From Oscillospiraceae bacterium (GTDB taxonomy: Bacteria > Bacillota_A > Clostridia > Oscillospirales > Oscillospiraceae): a stretch of DNA of 51,449 nt. The notes under the pieces are model-generated. The model was not told the DNA's origin. It was given only the letters and a program-made list of their open reading frames with translations, and ran no database searches. The position numbers were made by a program, and so were the translations under genes. The stretch is taken from contig JAFTKA010000009.1 in the NCBI GenBank assembly GCA_017456105.1, positions 1-51,449 of the forward strand, in the 5' to 3' direction. Position 1 is the first letter of the stretch, and the number at the start of each line of letters is the position of its first letter. This document shows, in pieces, positions 7,704 to 15,900 of this stretch.

Positions 7704-8432
7704 TTATGCAACAAAGGTTCTCCAAAGTTCAGCCAGTATGGGAATCAGCAGGGCGGGGAGCATATTGGCCACCCGGAAGGTTTTTTCTTTCACTAAATTC
7801 ACGCCCACGCAGAAGATCAGGGCGTTTCCCACAAAGGACAGCTCGGCGATCAATCGGTCGCTGATCACCGCACCGAACAGGGCCGCGATCAGAGTGATGA
7901 TGCCCTGATACACGAAAATGGGCAGGGCGGAAAATACCGCACCGACGCCGTAGGTGGAGGCTAGAATCGCCACGATCACCAGGTCCAAAAGAGCCTTGGT
8001 GATCAGCATGGAGCTGTCTCCCGTGAGACCGTCCTGCATAGCACCCACGATGGCCATAGCACCTACGCAGACGATCAGAGATGCGGTTACGAAGCCGTCC
8101 ACAAAGCGGTTGTCATTTTTGACTTTTGCGACCTTTTTCAGCTTTACGCCCAGCTTTTCCATTTTCGATTCGATATTGATGGCTTCTCCGATCAGGCAGC
8201 CGATCACAAGGCTGAAGATCAAAAGGATCGTGCCCTGGGTGGACAGACGGCCGTTTTCCGCCACCAGCATATATTCCAGCACACCGCCGATGCCGATAAA
8301 AATGGTGGCAAGACCCAGAGCCTGCATAAGGATCTTTTCAAATCGCTTGGCGATGCCGTTTTTCAGTAAAAGACCCAATACACCGCCCAAAACCACCGCT
8401 GCGGTGTTGATAATCGTACCCAGTCCGATCAT
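7704..8432 (-). CDS. DUF554 family integral membrane protein
   Basis: This 242-residue, strongly hydrophobic protein has about seven membrane segments. The N-terminus (MIGLGTIINTAAVVLGGVLG) is diagnostic of the DUF554/YdfK family. A charged cytoplasmic loop with KMEKLGVKLKKVAKVKN sits near residue 90, and GDSSMLITKALLDLVIVAILAS follows. The family is widespread in Firmicutes and its substrate is unknown. AGGAGG lies before the ATG and the gene stands alone between terminators on both sides. Confidence 0.88.
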   Translation of the reverse strand: MIGLGTIINTAAVVLGGVLGLLLKNGIAKRFEKILMQALGLATIFIGIGGVLEYMLVAENGRLSTQGTILLIFSLVIGCLIGEAINIESKMEKLGVKLKKVAKVKNDNRFVDGFVTASLIVCVGAMAIVGAMQDGLTGDSSMLITKALLDLVIVAILASTYGVGAVFSALPIFVYQGIITLIAALFGAVISDRLIAELSFVGNALIFCVGVNLVKEKTFRVANMLPALLIPILAELWRTFVA

Positions 8433-8461
8433 AGGAAACCTCCTATATGTGCTTTTTTGAC

Positions 8462-8470
8462 ATTATAGCA
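8462..8470 (-). promoter_or_regulatory. Extended -10 promoter of the DUF554 gene
   Basis: The minus strand reads TGCTATAAT about 30 bases before the start codon, an extended -10 (TGN-TATAAT). No convincing -35 is present; the region upstream is the terminator T-run of the neighbouring gene. Confidence 0.5.
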
Positions 8471-8477
8471 CAAAATC

Positions 8478-8510
8478 CAAAAAAATACAGGGGCAATTTG
8501 CCCCCGTATT
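8478..8510 (-). terminator. Terminator of the spoIVB-small gene unit
   Basis: Arms AATAC-A-GGGGCAA and TTGCCCC-C-GTATT (one mismatch) end directly after the small gene's stop codon. On the minus strand they are followed by a run of seven T. Confidence 0.8.
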
Positions 8511-8511
8511 T

Positions 8512-8694
8512 TCACATAATACCATTTGCAAGGTCTGCCACCAAAGTGTACATTTCCATTTCGCTTTGGACGTTGTGGGCTTTGCTGAGAATCTCTTTTT
8601 TCTGATCTTCGCTTAGGTGGGCGTAGTGGTTCATAGCGGCTGTATTTGCGGAAAGGGCTAAGCCGAAGCCAATAGGGACAGATGCAAAATCCAT
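8512..8694 (-). CDS. Small conserved-looking protein downstream of spoIVB
   Basis: This 60-residue protein begins MDFASVPIGFGLALSANTAA and continues as an amphipathic, charged helix pattern (LSEDQKKEILSKAHNVQSE). It resembles short proteins often annotated as hypothetical in Clostridia, with a hydrophobic Gly-rich start and a helical tail. I chose the second ATG because GGAGG overlaps the upstream ATG and sits correctly for this one. It starts 17 bases after spoIVB and shares its terminator, so it is co-transcribed with a sporulation gene. A role in spore formation is inferred from position only. Confidence 0.7.
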   Translation of the reverse strand: MDFASVPIGFGLALSANTAAMNHYAHLSEDQKKEILSKAHNVQSEMEMYTLVADLANGIM

Positions 8695-8711
8695 AAGAAA
8701 AACCTCCATTT

Positions 8712-9680
8712 TTATGCTGCTGCGTCTAACATATTTTCAATAAAGATGCCGTAGCCGGTGGTGGGGTCGTTCACAAGTACGTGGGTAACAGCACCGATGA
8801 GCTTGCCGTCCTGGATAATGGGCGAACCTGACATACCCTGGACGATGCCGCCGGTAATGTCCAAAAGAGCAGGGTCGGTGATCTTAATGAGCATATTCCG
8901 GCTGCCGGACTTGGAACTGGGATAAATTTTCAAAATTTCCACAGAATACTCCTGAACAGATTTTCCCTGAACATCGGAACGGATCGTGGCACTGCCCGTA
9001 CGCACATCTTCCCAAGTAGCAATGGGCAGCTTTTCTCCGGACCAACCGGATTTAGTCTTTCCGAAAACACCCTGCACGGTGTTTTTGGAAAGTGTGCCAA
9101 CAGGGTTATGGGCCTGCAAAGAGCCCACCAGCTGCCCGGGAGTGCCGACTTTGCCTTTCTTTACCGACAGGATCCCGGCTTCATAGGCGTTGCCGGAGAC
9201 CATATCCAAAAGGTCCCCGGAAGAATCATTGACGCCATGCCCCAAAACACCGAAGCGGCCGGTTTCCGGGTCATAAAAGGTTACCGTGCCGATGCCGGTG
9301 ATGCCCTGCTTCAGGTAGATGCCAAGGCAAGGACCTTTTTCGGTGATCTCAGGGCTCAGGCTTATCTTGCGGGGCTTACCCTCCCGAAGCAGGGACAGGG
9401 TTACTGTTCCACCGCTATGTTGCAGTGCCTGGGATACATCTTCTGCACTTTTGACGGCTGTGCTGTCCACGTGGGTGATCCGGTCGCCCACCTTCAAGCC
9501 CGATTCCTTCGCGGCTTTGCCCAGCTGCTCGTGAAATGCCGCCACCGTTACGGTTTCGTCGGTCAGCTCCAGACCGATCACTTCACCCCCCGGGATCAGC
9601 AGCTGTGCGGCACTGACCGTCGGGGTCAGCAGGCTGACCAAAAGGATACAAATGCTTAGGCGAAATATCCATTTTTTCAA
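8712..9680 (-). CDS. spoIVB: SpoIVB serine peptidase (S55 family), sporulation signalling
   Basis: SpoIVB is made in the forespore and cleaves SpoIVFA, which releases the SpoIVFB protease and activates sigma-K in the mother cell. The 322-residue protein has an N-terminal signal or anchor (KKWIFRLSICILLVSLLTPT). A PDZ domain follows (GLKVGDRITHVDSTAVKSAED). The S55 peptidase domain has the catalytic His in GVLGHGVND and the catalytic Ser in GMSGSPIIQDG. It is somewhat shorter than the ~425-residue Bacillus protein. The start is a TTG eight bases after AAGGAGG; the upstream in-frame ATG lacks a ribosome-binding site. This gene marks the organism as an endospore former. It lacks the usual recN and spo0A neighbours. 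Confidence 0.92.
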   Translation of the reverse strand: MKKWIFRLSICILLVSLLTPTVSAAQLLIPGGEVIGLELTDETVTVAAFHEQLGKAAKESGLKVGDRITHVDSTAVKSAEDVSQALQHSGGTVTLSLLREGKPRKISLSPEITEKGPCLGIYLKQGITGIGTVTFYDPETGRFGVLGHGVNDSSGDLLDMVSGNAYEAGILSVKKGKVGTPGQLVGSLQAHNPVGTLSKNTVQGVFGKTKSGWSGEKLPIATWEDVRTGSATIRSDVQGKSVQEYSVEILKIYPSSKSGSRNMLIKITDPALLDITGGIVQGMSGSPIIQDGKLIGAVTHVLVNDPTTGYGIFIENMLDAAA

Positions 9681-9815
9681 TTGTATGACCTCCTTTTTCG
9701 ACTCAAGATTAATATTCCTCGACACCGGGAATATAACCGATGCAAAAGTCGAAAAAACAGGGCGGCATTTGCAGTTTTGGAAATGATTGCTCTTTTATTT
9801 TACAAGATGTATTTT

Positions 9816-9868
9816 ACCTATTGACACCGTAGGTAAATGATGGTATATTGCCTATAGAAGAAGTAGGT
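9816..9868. promoter_or_regulatory. Twin inverted-repeat operator of the isc-like operon
   Basis: ACCTA-N9-TAGGT (9816-9834) and GCCTA-N9-TAGGT (9850-9868) share arms and spacing and lie 34 bp apart. The first covers the -35 box and the second sits at or after the start point. The likely binder is the Rrf2-type regulator encoded as third gene of the operon (autoregulation), by analogy with IscR. Confidence 0.6.
9821..9849 (+). promoter_or_regulatory. Promoter of the iscS-iscU-iscR-like operon
   Basis: TTGACA and TATATT are separated by 17 bases, 42 bases before the iscS start codon. Confidence 0.8.
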
Positions 9869-9890
9869 AAATCATTTGGAGGAATTTTAC

Positions 9891-11078
9891 ATGCAAGTTT
9901 ATGCCGATAACGCAGCAACCACAAAAATAAGCAAACATGCTTTGAATGCGATGCTGCCTTGTTTTGAAGAAATATACGGAAATCCGTCCAGCCTGCACAC
10001 CGTTGGTCAGCAGGCAAAAGAGGTTTTGGAAGACGCTCGTGCCAGAGTGGCGGCCTGTTTGGGCTGTGAGGCAAGGGAAATCATCTTTACCTCCGGCGGC
10101 AGTGAGGCGGACAACCAGGCGATTCTGTCTGCGGCTCATTTTGGTGCGAAAAAGGCCAAAAAGCACATCATTTCCACAGCCTTTGAGCATCACGCCGTAC
10201 TGCACACCCTGAATAAGCTGGAAAAAGAGGGCTTTGAGATCACTCTTTTAGATGTCAAAAATGGTCATAATATTACCGCACAGCAGGTGAAGGACGCCAT
10301 TCGGGAAGATACCTGTTTGGTTACGGTGATGTATGCCAACAACGAGATCGGCTCTGTGCTGCCGATTGCGGAAATTGGCGAAATTTGTAAAAACGCAGGT
10401 GTAACCTTCCACACCGACGCGGTGCAGGCGGTTGGTCATATTGCCATTGACGTAAAAGCACAGAATATCGATATGCTGAGCCTGTCCGCTCATAAGTTCC
10501 ACGGCCCCAAGGGCGTGGGTGCGTTGTATGTCCGTCGGGGCGTGCCGCTGCTGAACCTCATTGAGGGCGGTGCTCAGGAGCGGAACAAGAGAGCCGGTAC
10601 GGAAAACCTGCCCGGCATCTGCGGTATGGCGGCTGCCTTGGAGGACGCCTGCGGCAATTTAGAGAAAAATGCGAAAAAGGTTACTGCTCTGCGGGATAAG
10701 CTGATTGAGGGACTGAAGAAGATTCCCCATTGTGCTCTGAACGGTGATGAGAAAAACCGGTTGCCGGGTAATGTCAGCTTCTGCTTTGAGGGCATCGAGG
10801 GCGAGATCCTTTTACTCATGCTGGACGCACAGGGGATTTGTGCCTCCTCCGGCTCGGCCTGCACCTCCGGAAGCTTAGATCCCAGCCACGTGCTGCTGGC
10901 TATCGGCCGGGTTCACGATGTGGCTCACGGCTCGCTGCGGCTTTCATTGAGCCACTACAATACGGACGAAGAAATCGACCATATTTTGGCGGTCGTACCC
11001 CAGGTGGTTGAGCTTTTGCGGAATATGAGTCCTGTGTGGCGGGATCTGCAAACGGGAAAAAGAGAATACATTCTATAA
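9891..11078 (+). CDS. iscS: Cysteine desulfurase (IscS/NifS type)
   Basis: This PLP enzyme takes sulfur from L-cysteine and delivers it as a persulfide to the scaffold protein for Fe-S cluster assembly. The 395-residue protein begins VYADNAATTK. The PLP-binding lysine is in SAHKFHGPKG (Lys202) and the catalytic cysteine is in SSGSACTSGS (Cys324), near the spacing of E. coli IscS (group I). The C-terminus is a variable helical tail. GGAGGA precedes the chosen ATG; an ATG 15 bases upstream overlaps that site and is rejected. The next gene is the iscU scaffold 11 bases downstream, and the regulator comes third. This is the reverse of the enterobacterial iscR-iscS-iscU order. Confidence 0.94.
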   Translation: MQVYADNAATTKISKHALNAMLPCFEEIYGNPSSLHTVGQQAKEVLEDARARVAACLGCEAREIIFTSGGSEADNQAILSAAHFGAKKAKKHIISTAFEHHAVLHTLNKLEKEGFEITLLDVKNGHNITAQQVKDAIREDTCLVTVMYANNEIGSVLPIAEIGEICKNAGVTFHTDAVQAVGHIAIDVKAQNIDMLSLSAHKFHGPKGVGALYVRRGVPLLNLIEGGAQERNKRAGTENLPGICGMAAALEDACGNLEKNAKKVTALRDKLIEGLKKIPHCALNGDEKNRLPGNVSFCFEGIEGEILLLMLDAQGICASSGSACTSGSLDPSHVLLAIGRVHDVAHGSLRLSLSHYNTDEEIDHILAVVPQVVELLRNMSPVWRDLQTGKREYIL

Positions 11079-11089
11079 GGAGAATTATT

Positions 11090-11521
11090 ATGGCATTATA
11101 TTCTGAGGTCGTTATGGACCATTTCATGCACCCGAGAAACGTGGGCGTTATCGAAAATGCTGACGGTGTGGGTGAGGTAGGCAACGCCAAGTGCGGCGAC
11201 ATTATGAAGATCTACCTGAAAATTGAAGACAATATCATCGTGGACGTGAAGTTTGAGACCTTTGGCTGCGGCTCTGCCATCGCCTCTTCCTCCATGGCCA
11301 CCGAGATGATCAAGGGCAAGTCCATTGACGATGCTATGACCTTGACCAATAAGGCCGTTGCGGAGGCGTTGGAGGGCCTGCCTGCCCACAAGCTGCACTG
11401 CTCTGTGCTGGCAGAGGAGGCCATCAAGTCTGCTCTGAAGGACTATTTCGACAAGAACGGCATTCCCTATGACAAGAAGCTGTTCCCGGATTGTGCCAAC
11501 TGTGCACACTGCCACGAATGA
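11090..11521 (+). CDS. iscU: Fe-S cluster scaffold protein (IscU/NifU N-terminal type)
   Basis: IscU receives sulfur from the desulfurase and iron, assembles a 2Fe-2S or 4Fe-4S cluster and hands it to apo-proteins. The 143-residue protein has the three conserved cluster cysteines in NAKCGD, FGCGSAIASSS and LHCSVLAEEA. It ends in an unusual cysteine- and histidine-rich tail (CANCAHCHE), an extension seen in some Clostridia-type NifU-like proteins that might hold extra metal. AAGGAGA precedes the ATG. The stop overlaps the next start as ATGA, implying translational coupling to the regulator. Confidence 0.93.
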   Translation: MALYSEVVMDHFMHPRNVGVIENADGVGEVGNAKCGDIMKIYLKIEDNIIVDVKFETFGCGSAIASSSMATEMIKGKSIDDAMTLTNKAVAEALEGLPAHKLHCSVLAEEAIKSALKDYFDKNGIPYDKKLFPDCANCAHCHE

Positions 11522-11928
11522 TCGTATCAACGAAGGGGCGGTATGCTCTGCGTGTGATGGTGCATTTTGCCCTCCACGGGGGAGAGGGGTATATTCCGCT
11601 GAAGGAGATCGCAGAATCGGAGAATATCTCCCAAAAATACCTGGAGGCCATTATGACCACCCTGTCAAAGGCCAATTTTGTGGACGCAGTCCACGGCAAG
11701 GGTGGCGGCTATCGGCTCAATCGTGAACCGAAGGATTATACGGTGGGCAGCATTCTGAAGTTGACCGAAGGCAGCCTGGCGGCGGTGTCCTGCACCAGTC
11801 AGGGTCCTGCGGCCTGCTCCCGGTCCACCTGCTGTCAGACTAAGCCCATGTGGGACAAGCTGGACAAAATGATCGATCAGTTCTTTGAGGGGATCACCCT
11901 TGCGGATCTGATCGAAGAAGCAAAATAA
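11518..11928 (+). CDS. Rrf2-family Fe-S-type transcription regulator (IscR-like)
   Basis: This 136-residue winged-helix regulator opens with STKGRYALRVMVHFA, typical of the Rrf2 family. It has a recognition region around ISQKYLEAIMTTLSKA and a wing GKGGGYRL. A cysteine cluster follows (CTSQGPAACSRSTCC), where IscR proteins ligate a 2Fe-2S cluster. The spacing here differs from E. coli IscR (CX5CX5C) but offers at least three ligands. Co-location with iscS and iscU and the twin inverted repeats at the promoter argue for an IscR-like feedback regulator. RicR or CymR-like function is less likely. The start is the ATG that overlaps the iscU stop. Confidence 0.87.
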   Translation: MIVSTKGRYALRVMVHFALHGGEGYIPLKEIAESENISQKYLEAIMTTLSKANFVDAVHGKGGGYRLNREPKDYTVGSILKLTEGSLAAVSCTSQGPAACSRSTCCQTKPMWDKLDKMIDQFFEGITLADLIEEAK

Positions 11929-11946
11929 GAATGTGAGGAACATATT

Positions 11947-12597
11947 ATGGCAATTCTCTCTCCGTCAATTTTATCCTGTGATTATATGAATATGCAGCGG
12001 GATTTTACCGACTGCAAGGAAAAAGGTGTCAAATGGCTCCATGTGGACATTATGGACGGCCATTTTGTGCCGAACCTGTCCTTTGGTTACTCCCTGGTCA
12101 AGGCCATGCGGCCCATCACAGACCTTGTTTTGGACGTACATCTGATGATCGATACCCCCATTCGCTATGTGGAGCAGTTTTGCAAGGCAGGCTCTGATTA
12201 CTTAACCATTCACGTGGAGGCGGATACGGAAGAAAACACCCTGGCGGCACTGGAGAAGATCCGCTCTATGGGCGTCAAACCCGGCATTGTGGTAAAGCCC
12301 AAGACTCCTGCGGAGGCGATCCTGCCCTATGCGGATAAGGTGGATATGGTGCTGGTGATGACCGTAGAGCCGGGCTTCGGCGGTCAGAAATTCATGGCCG
12401 ATATGATGCCGAAATTGAAGGCGATCCGTGAGATCTTGGACAAGGTAAACCCCTCCTGCCATCTGGAAGTGGACGGCGGTGTGGATCTTACCACAGGTGA
12501 AATCTGCAAAGCAAACGGTGCGGACGTTCTGGTTGCCGGCTCTGCTTTTTTCGGAACTGCAGACAAGGCTCAGTTCGTAAAGAAAATCGAGGCGTAA
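11947..12597 (+). CDS. rpe: Ribulose-phosphate 3-epimerase
   Basis: Rpe interconverts ribulose 5-phosphate and xylulose 5-phosphate in the pentose phosphate pathway. The 216-residue TIM-barrel has the signature strands LSPSILSCDY, HVDIMDGHFVPNLSFG, LDVHLMID, MTVEPGFGGQKF and LEVDGGV. These include the metal ligands (two His and two Asp) and the phosphate-binding GSAFFG near the end. TGAGGA precedes the ATG, 18 bases after the regulator stop, and the strong hairpin downstream ends the unit. It may be co-transcribed with the isc genes, although it has no functional link to them. Confidence 0.95.
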   Translation: MAILSPSILSCDYMNMQRDFTDCKEKGVKWLHVDIMDGHFVPNLSFGYSLVKAMRPITDLVLDVHLMIDTPIRYVEQFCKAGSDYLTIHVEADTEENTLAALEKIRSMGVKPGIVVKPKTPAEAILPYADKVDMVLVMTVEPGFGGQKFMADMMPKLKAIREILDKVNPSCHLEVDGGVDLTTGEICKANGADVLVAGSAFFGTADKAQFVKKIEA

Positions 12598-12610
12598 ATC
12601 AAAAGAACAC

Positions 12611-12645
12611 GACCCCCGGAGGCGAAAGCCTCCGGGGGTCATTTT
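12611..12645 (+). terminator. Strong GC-rich terminator after rpe
   Basis: GACCCCCGGAGGC and its complement flank a GAAA tetraloop, followed by ATTTT. The 26-base core recurs exactly in the terminator at 28604-28629. Confidence 0.85.
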
Positions 12646-12749
12646 GGTCAACAGGAGGACAAAATTCCTGATTAGGAAAAAGATGGAAAAACGCACAATT
12701 AGCACTGCGACTTTTTGCCATATTTTCCGAAAAACGGCCAGAAAGAGTA

Positions 12750-12778
12750 TTGTTTCACCCCTGAAAGAATGGTATTAT
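12750..12778 (+). promoter_or_regulatory. Promoter of the giant surface protein gene
   Basis: TTGTTT and TATTAT are separated by 17 bases. The transcript should start near 12785, giving a leader of about 147 bases. Nothing else was recognised in the bases between the rpe terminator and this promoter. Confidence 0.6.
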
Positions 12779-12784
12779 GTGATA

Positions 12785-12931
12785 TGTGAAAAGGTATGCT
12801 GACAAGGAAGCCTTTTTCGCAGGAAAGGTGGCCTGCGGAACAGACCCCGGGCTGCCGTATTTGAAGTGTAAATTATCGTGGCAGGATACAACCTCGACAC
12901 CTTAATGTTCATGTTGCAAAGGAGAACAATT
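12785..12931 (+). promoter_or_regulatory. Structured 5' leader of unknown type
   Basis: Two short stems are visible: CGCAGG (12818-12823) with CCTGCG (12832-12837), and CTGCC (12852-12856) with GGCAG (12880-12884). A GC-rich ACCCCGGGCTGCC stretch lies between them. The stems do not match a riboswitch class I can recall (c-di-GMP, cobalamin, SAM, T-box and others were considered). The segment ends in an AAAGGAG ribosome-binding site. Confidence 0.35.
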
Positions 12932-15900
12932 ATGAAGAAAAGACTGCTGATCACAATTCTTGCACTTGCGTTGATCCTCGGTGCGTTGGGCATCAATGCA
13001 ATGGCGGAAACCGAGCAGACCCCGGTTTATAAGCCGGCGACGGCTTCCTATGCCGAGACTGCTCCTACCTTGGACGGGCAGACCAGTGAGCAAAGCTGGA
13101 TTATGTCCGGTGTTATTAAGGGAGCTGCAGGTACGCCTGTGGGTGCTCTTGGTAAATTATGGAAAGGTACGGATCTGTATTTAGCCGTCAACACGGGCGA
13201 TGCGACTTCTATGTCCATTACCCTGAACGGAAAGACTGCCACTGTGGATCTGGCTGGGGCTACGCCCGTTGTGGCCGGTATGCAGAACGTACAGGCAGTC
13301 AAGAAGGCCAGTACCGTTGAGCTGAAGATCCCCTTTGCAAGCTTCAGCTTTGTTTTGGGCAACTACGGTCAGACCACGCCTATGGAAGTGAAGCTGACCA
13401 ATGCCACCGGTACCTCTGCGTTCTCCGGCAATCTGGAGTTTACCGCCCAGGAAGTGCTGGCAAGCCAGAAAGCAATTACCAACACAACAATTACCAATGT
13501 AATTACCGCCTACTATGGCTCTTACAACTCCGCGGCCGAGACCAATGGTCAGGTGGGCAACCAGAGCGTTCAGAATGCCGATGGCAGCTACACCCACCAT
13601 ATGTGGAATATCTACCAGGAGAATAAGACCAACTACGCGGTACAGGGTATTTATGCCTATACGGATACTGCGATCGCCAATGCTTTGAAGAAGCCCGGCC
13701 TGCTGACCGTAGATTTCGACCTGCAGATTGACGATATGCCGGAATACACCAATCCTACTTCCGGCCTGAACGTTTGGCGTACTTATGACCCGGCAGGCAT
13801 TGCCTTCAGCATTGCCCGGAACATTGCGGAAGAGAACATCAAGCTATCCTTCACCAATGTGAAGGGTGTGGGACTTGCCCTGTATGTGGGCCACGGCCCG
13901 TTGCTTTCTGCCAGCCAGTACGGCAGCAGCTCTGTGGACGCGATCCAGTGGGACGGCCCCTATAAGCTCAATAAAGAGCTGGGTGAAAAGTTCCATATTA
14001 CGATGTATTACCGGGAGAACGGCGAGATCGCTGTTTATGCCGATGATGCCGAAGTGTTCCCCTGGAAGGATATGGGTACGGATTTCGTTAAGGGCGGTTC
14101 CGCCCCCAATGCGTATCTGAATTTTACTCTGTGGAGCCCCTTCTATCACCCCACTGCCTCCAAGGTGGTTCCGGGTATCGCGGATATTTTGAGCTCCAAC
14201 TCCGCCCCCAAGAACAGCGGTGCAAACTCCGATGTTTACGTCAGCAACGTCAAGGTGGGTCAGGTTTCCAGCGAGGATCTGATCGACACACTGACCTTTG
14301 ATACCATTAAGGGCAGCAACACTGCCCCCGACTTTATTACCACCGATCTGATCCTGCCCCCCACACTGACCGACGGCAAGCTGACGGCTAACCTGGAATG
14401 GACCAGCAGCCACCCGGCGGTGATCGGAAACGATGGCAAGTTTAACCCGCCCGATGCCTTTACCGATGTAAAGCTGACGGCTAGGGTACCTGGTACCGAT
14501 ATTCAGAAGACCTTCGACCTGACGGTCGGTATGCCTGTTATGGACGCATGGAAGGCAGATACCGTTACTGTTGACGGCAATTTAGACGAGTATCACAACT
14601 TTACCCGTGGCTATGCCTTTAATGCTGAGGCAGGCAAGCCCTCCGGTAAGCTGGCAGCCCGTTGGACCAAGGATACCCTGTATCTGGGTGTAGAATATAC
14701 CAATGCAAATGCGATGGCTCTGCTATTGAATGACAAGGTCGTGGCTGCAGATTTTGCAAATAAGACCGTGGATCTGGCAGGTGCAACCATTGCAGTTACC
14801 GGCGACAAGGCAGAAATTGCACTGCCCCTGTCCGCTTTTGATCTCAATATCACCAAGGGAATGGCAAAACCCCTGGTCGTTGTTTTCTCCGACGGTACCA
14901 ATGAGACCGGCATGACCTTACTCATGGGCTTCTACGGTGCGGCCGAAAAGGCTACCATTGCCTTTGCCGGAACCGGGATTGCCATTGACGGTAATTTGAA
15001 CGAGGCCGATTGGCGTTTGACCAACGCTACCTCCGGTCGCGAGGGAGCTCCTGCAGGTCTGATGGGTCAGCTGTGGAAGGACCGGGACCTGTACCTGGCC
15101 ATTGACGTTGCTGATGCGGCTTCTTTGAAGCTGAAAATCGCCGGCAAGACCATTGAATTGGCAGATCTTTCCAATGTACCGGCATCGGCTGGTGTTGCCA
15201 CCGAAATCGCCAAGAACGGCAATGTGGTGGAAATGAAGATTCCTTTTGAATCTTTCTATACCCTATACAACTATGGCCAGGCGTTGCCCATTGAACTGGA
15301 ACTGGAAGGAGCTAAGGGCGTGTCCGGCTTCTACGGCGATCTGGTGTTCAGCTCCTGGAAGCTGGAAAATAAGGCAGGTACGATTAACAGTCAGATCACC
15401 AATGCTGCGACCCAGTATGGCACTTATAACCCCAATGCCCAAACTACCGGTCAGACCGGCTTTAAGCAGGTAAGCGACGGCAGAACCACTACATATCATA
15501 TGTGGAACATCTACCAGGAGGGTGAAACCAACTACGCGGTACAGGGCATCTACGGCAACCCCACCTCTGCAACCAGCAACGCACTGAAGACGGAGGGGAC
15601 GCTGTCTGTCAAGTTCGGTCTGCAGATCGACGATATGCCCGAATATACCAATCCTACCTCCGGCTGGAACATCTGGCGGCGAAATCACCCTGCTGGCCTG
15701 GGTCTGAGCTTGAGCCGGGGCATCTTTGAAGAGGATATCCGACTGTCCTTCACCAACCTGAAGGATCAGGGTCTTGTGTTGTATGTGGGCCATGGCCCTA
15801 TGCTGTCCGCCAGCCTGTACGGCGGTGGTATGAACACCTATGACGTTCCCCAGTGGGACGGCCCCTATAAGATCGGCAAGGAACTGGGTGAAAAGTTTAA

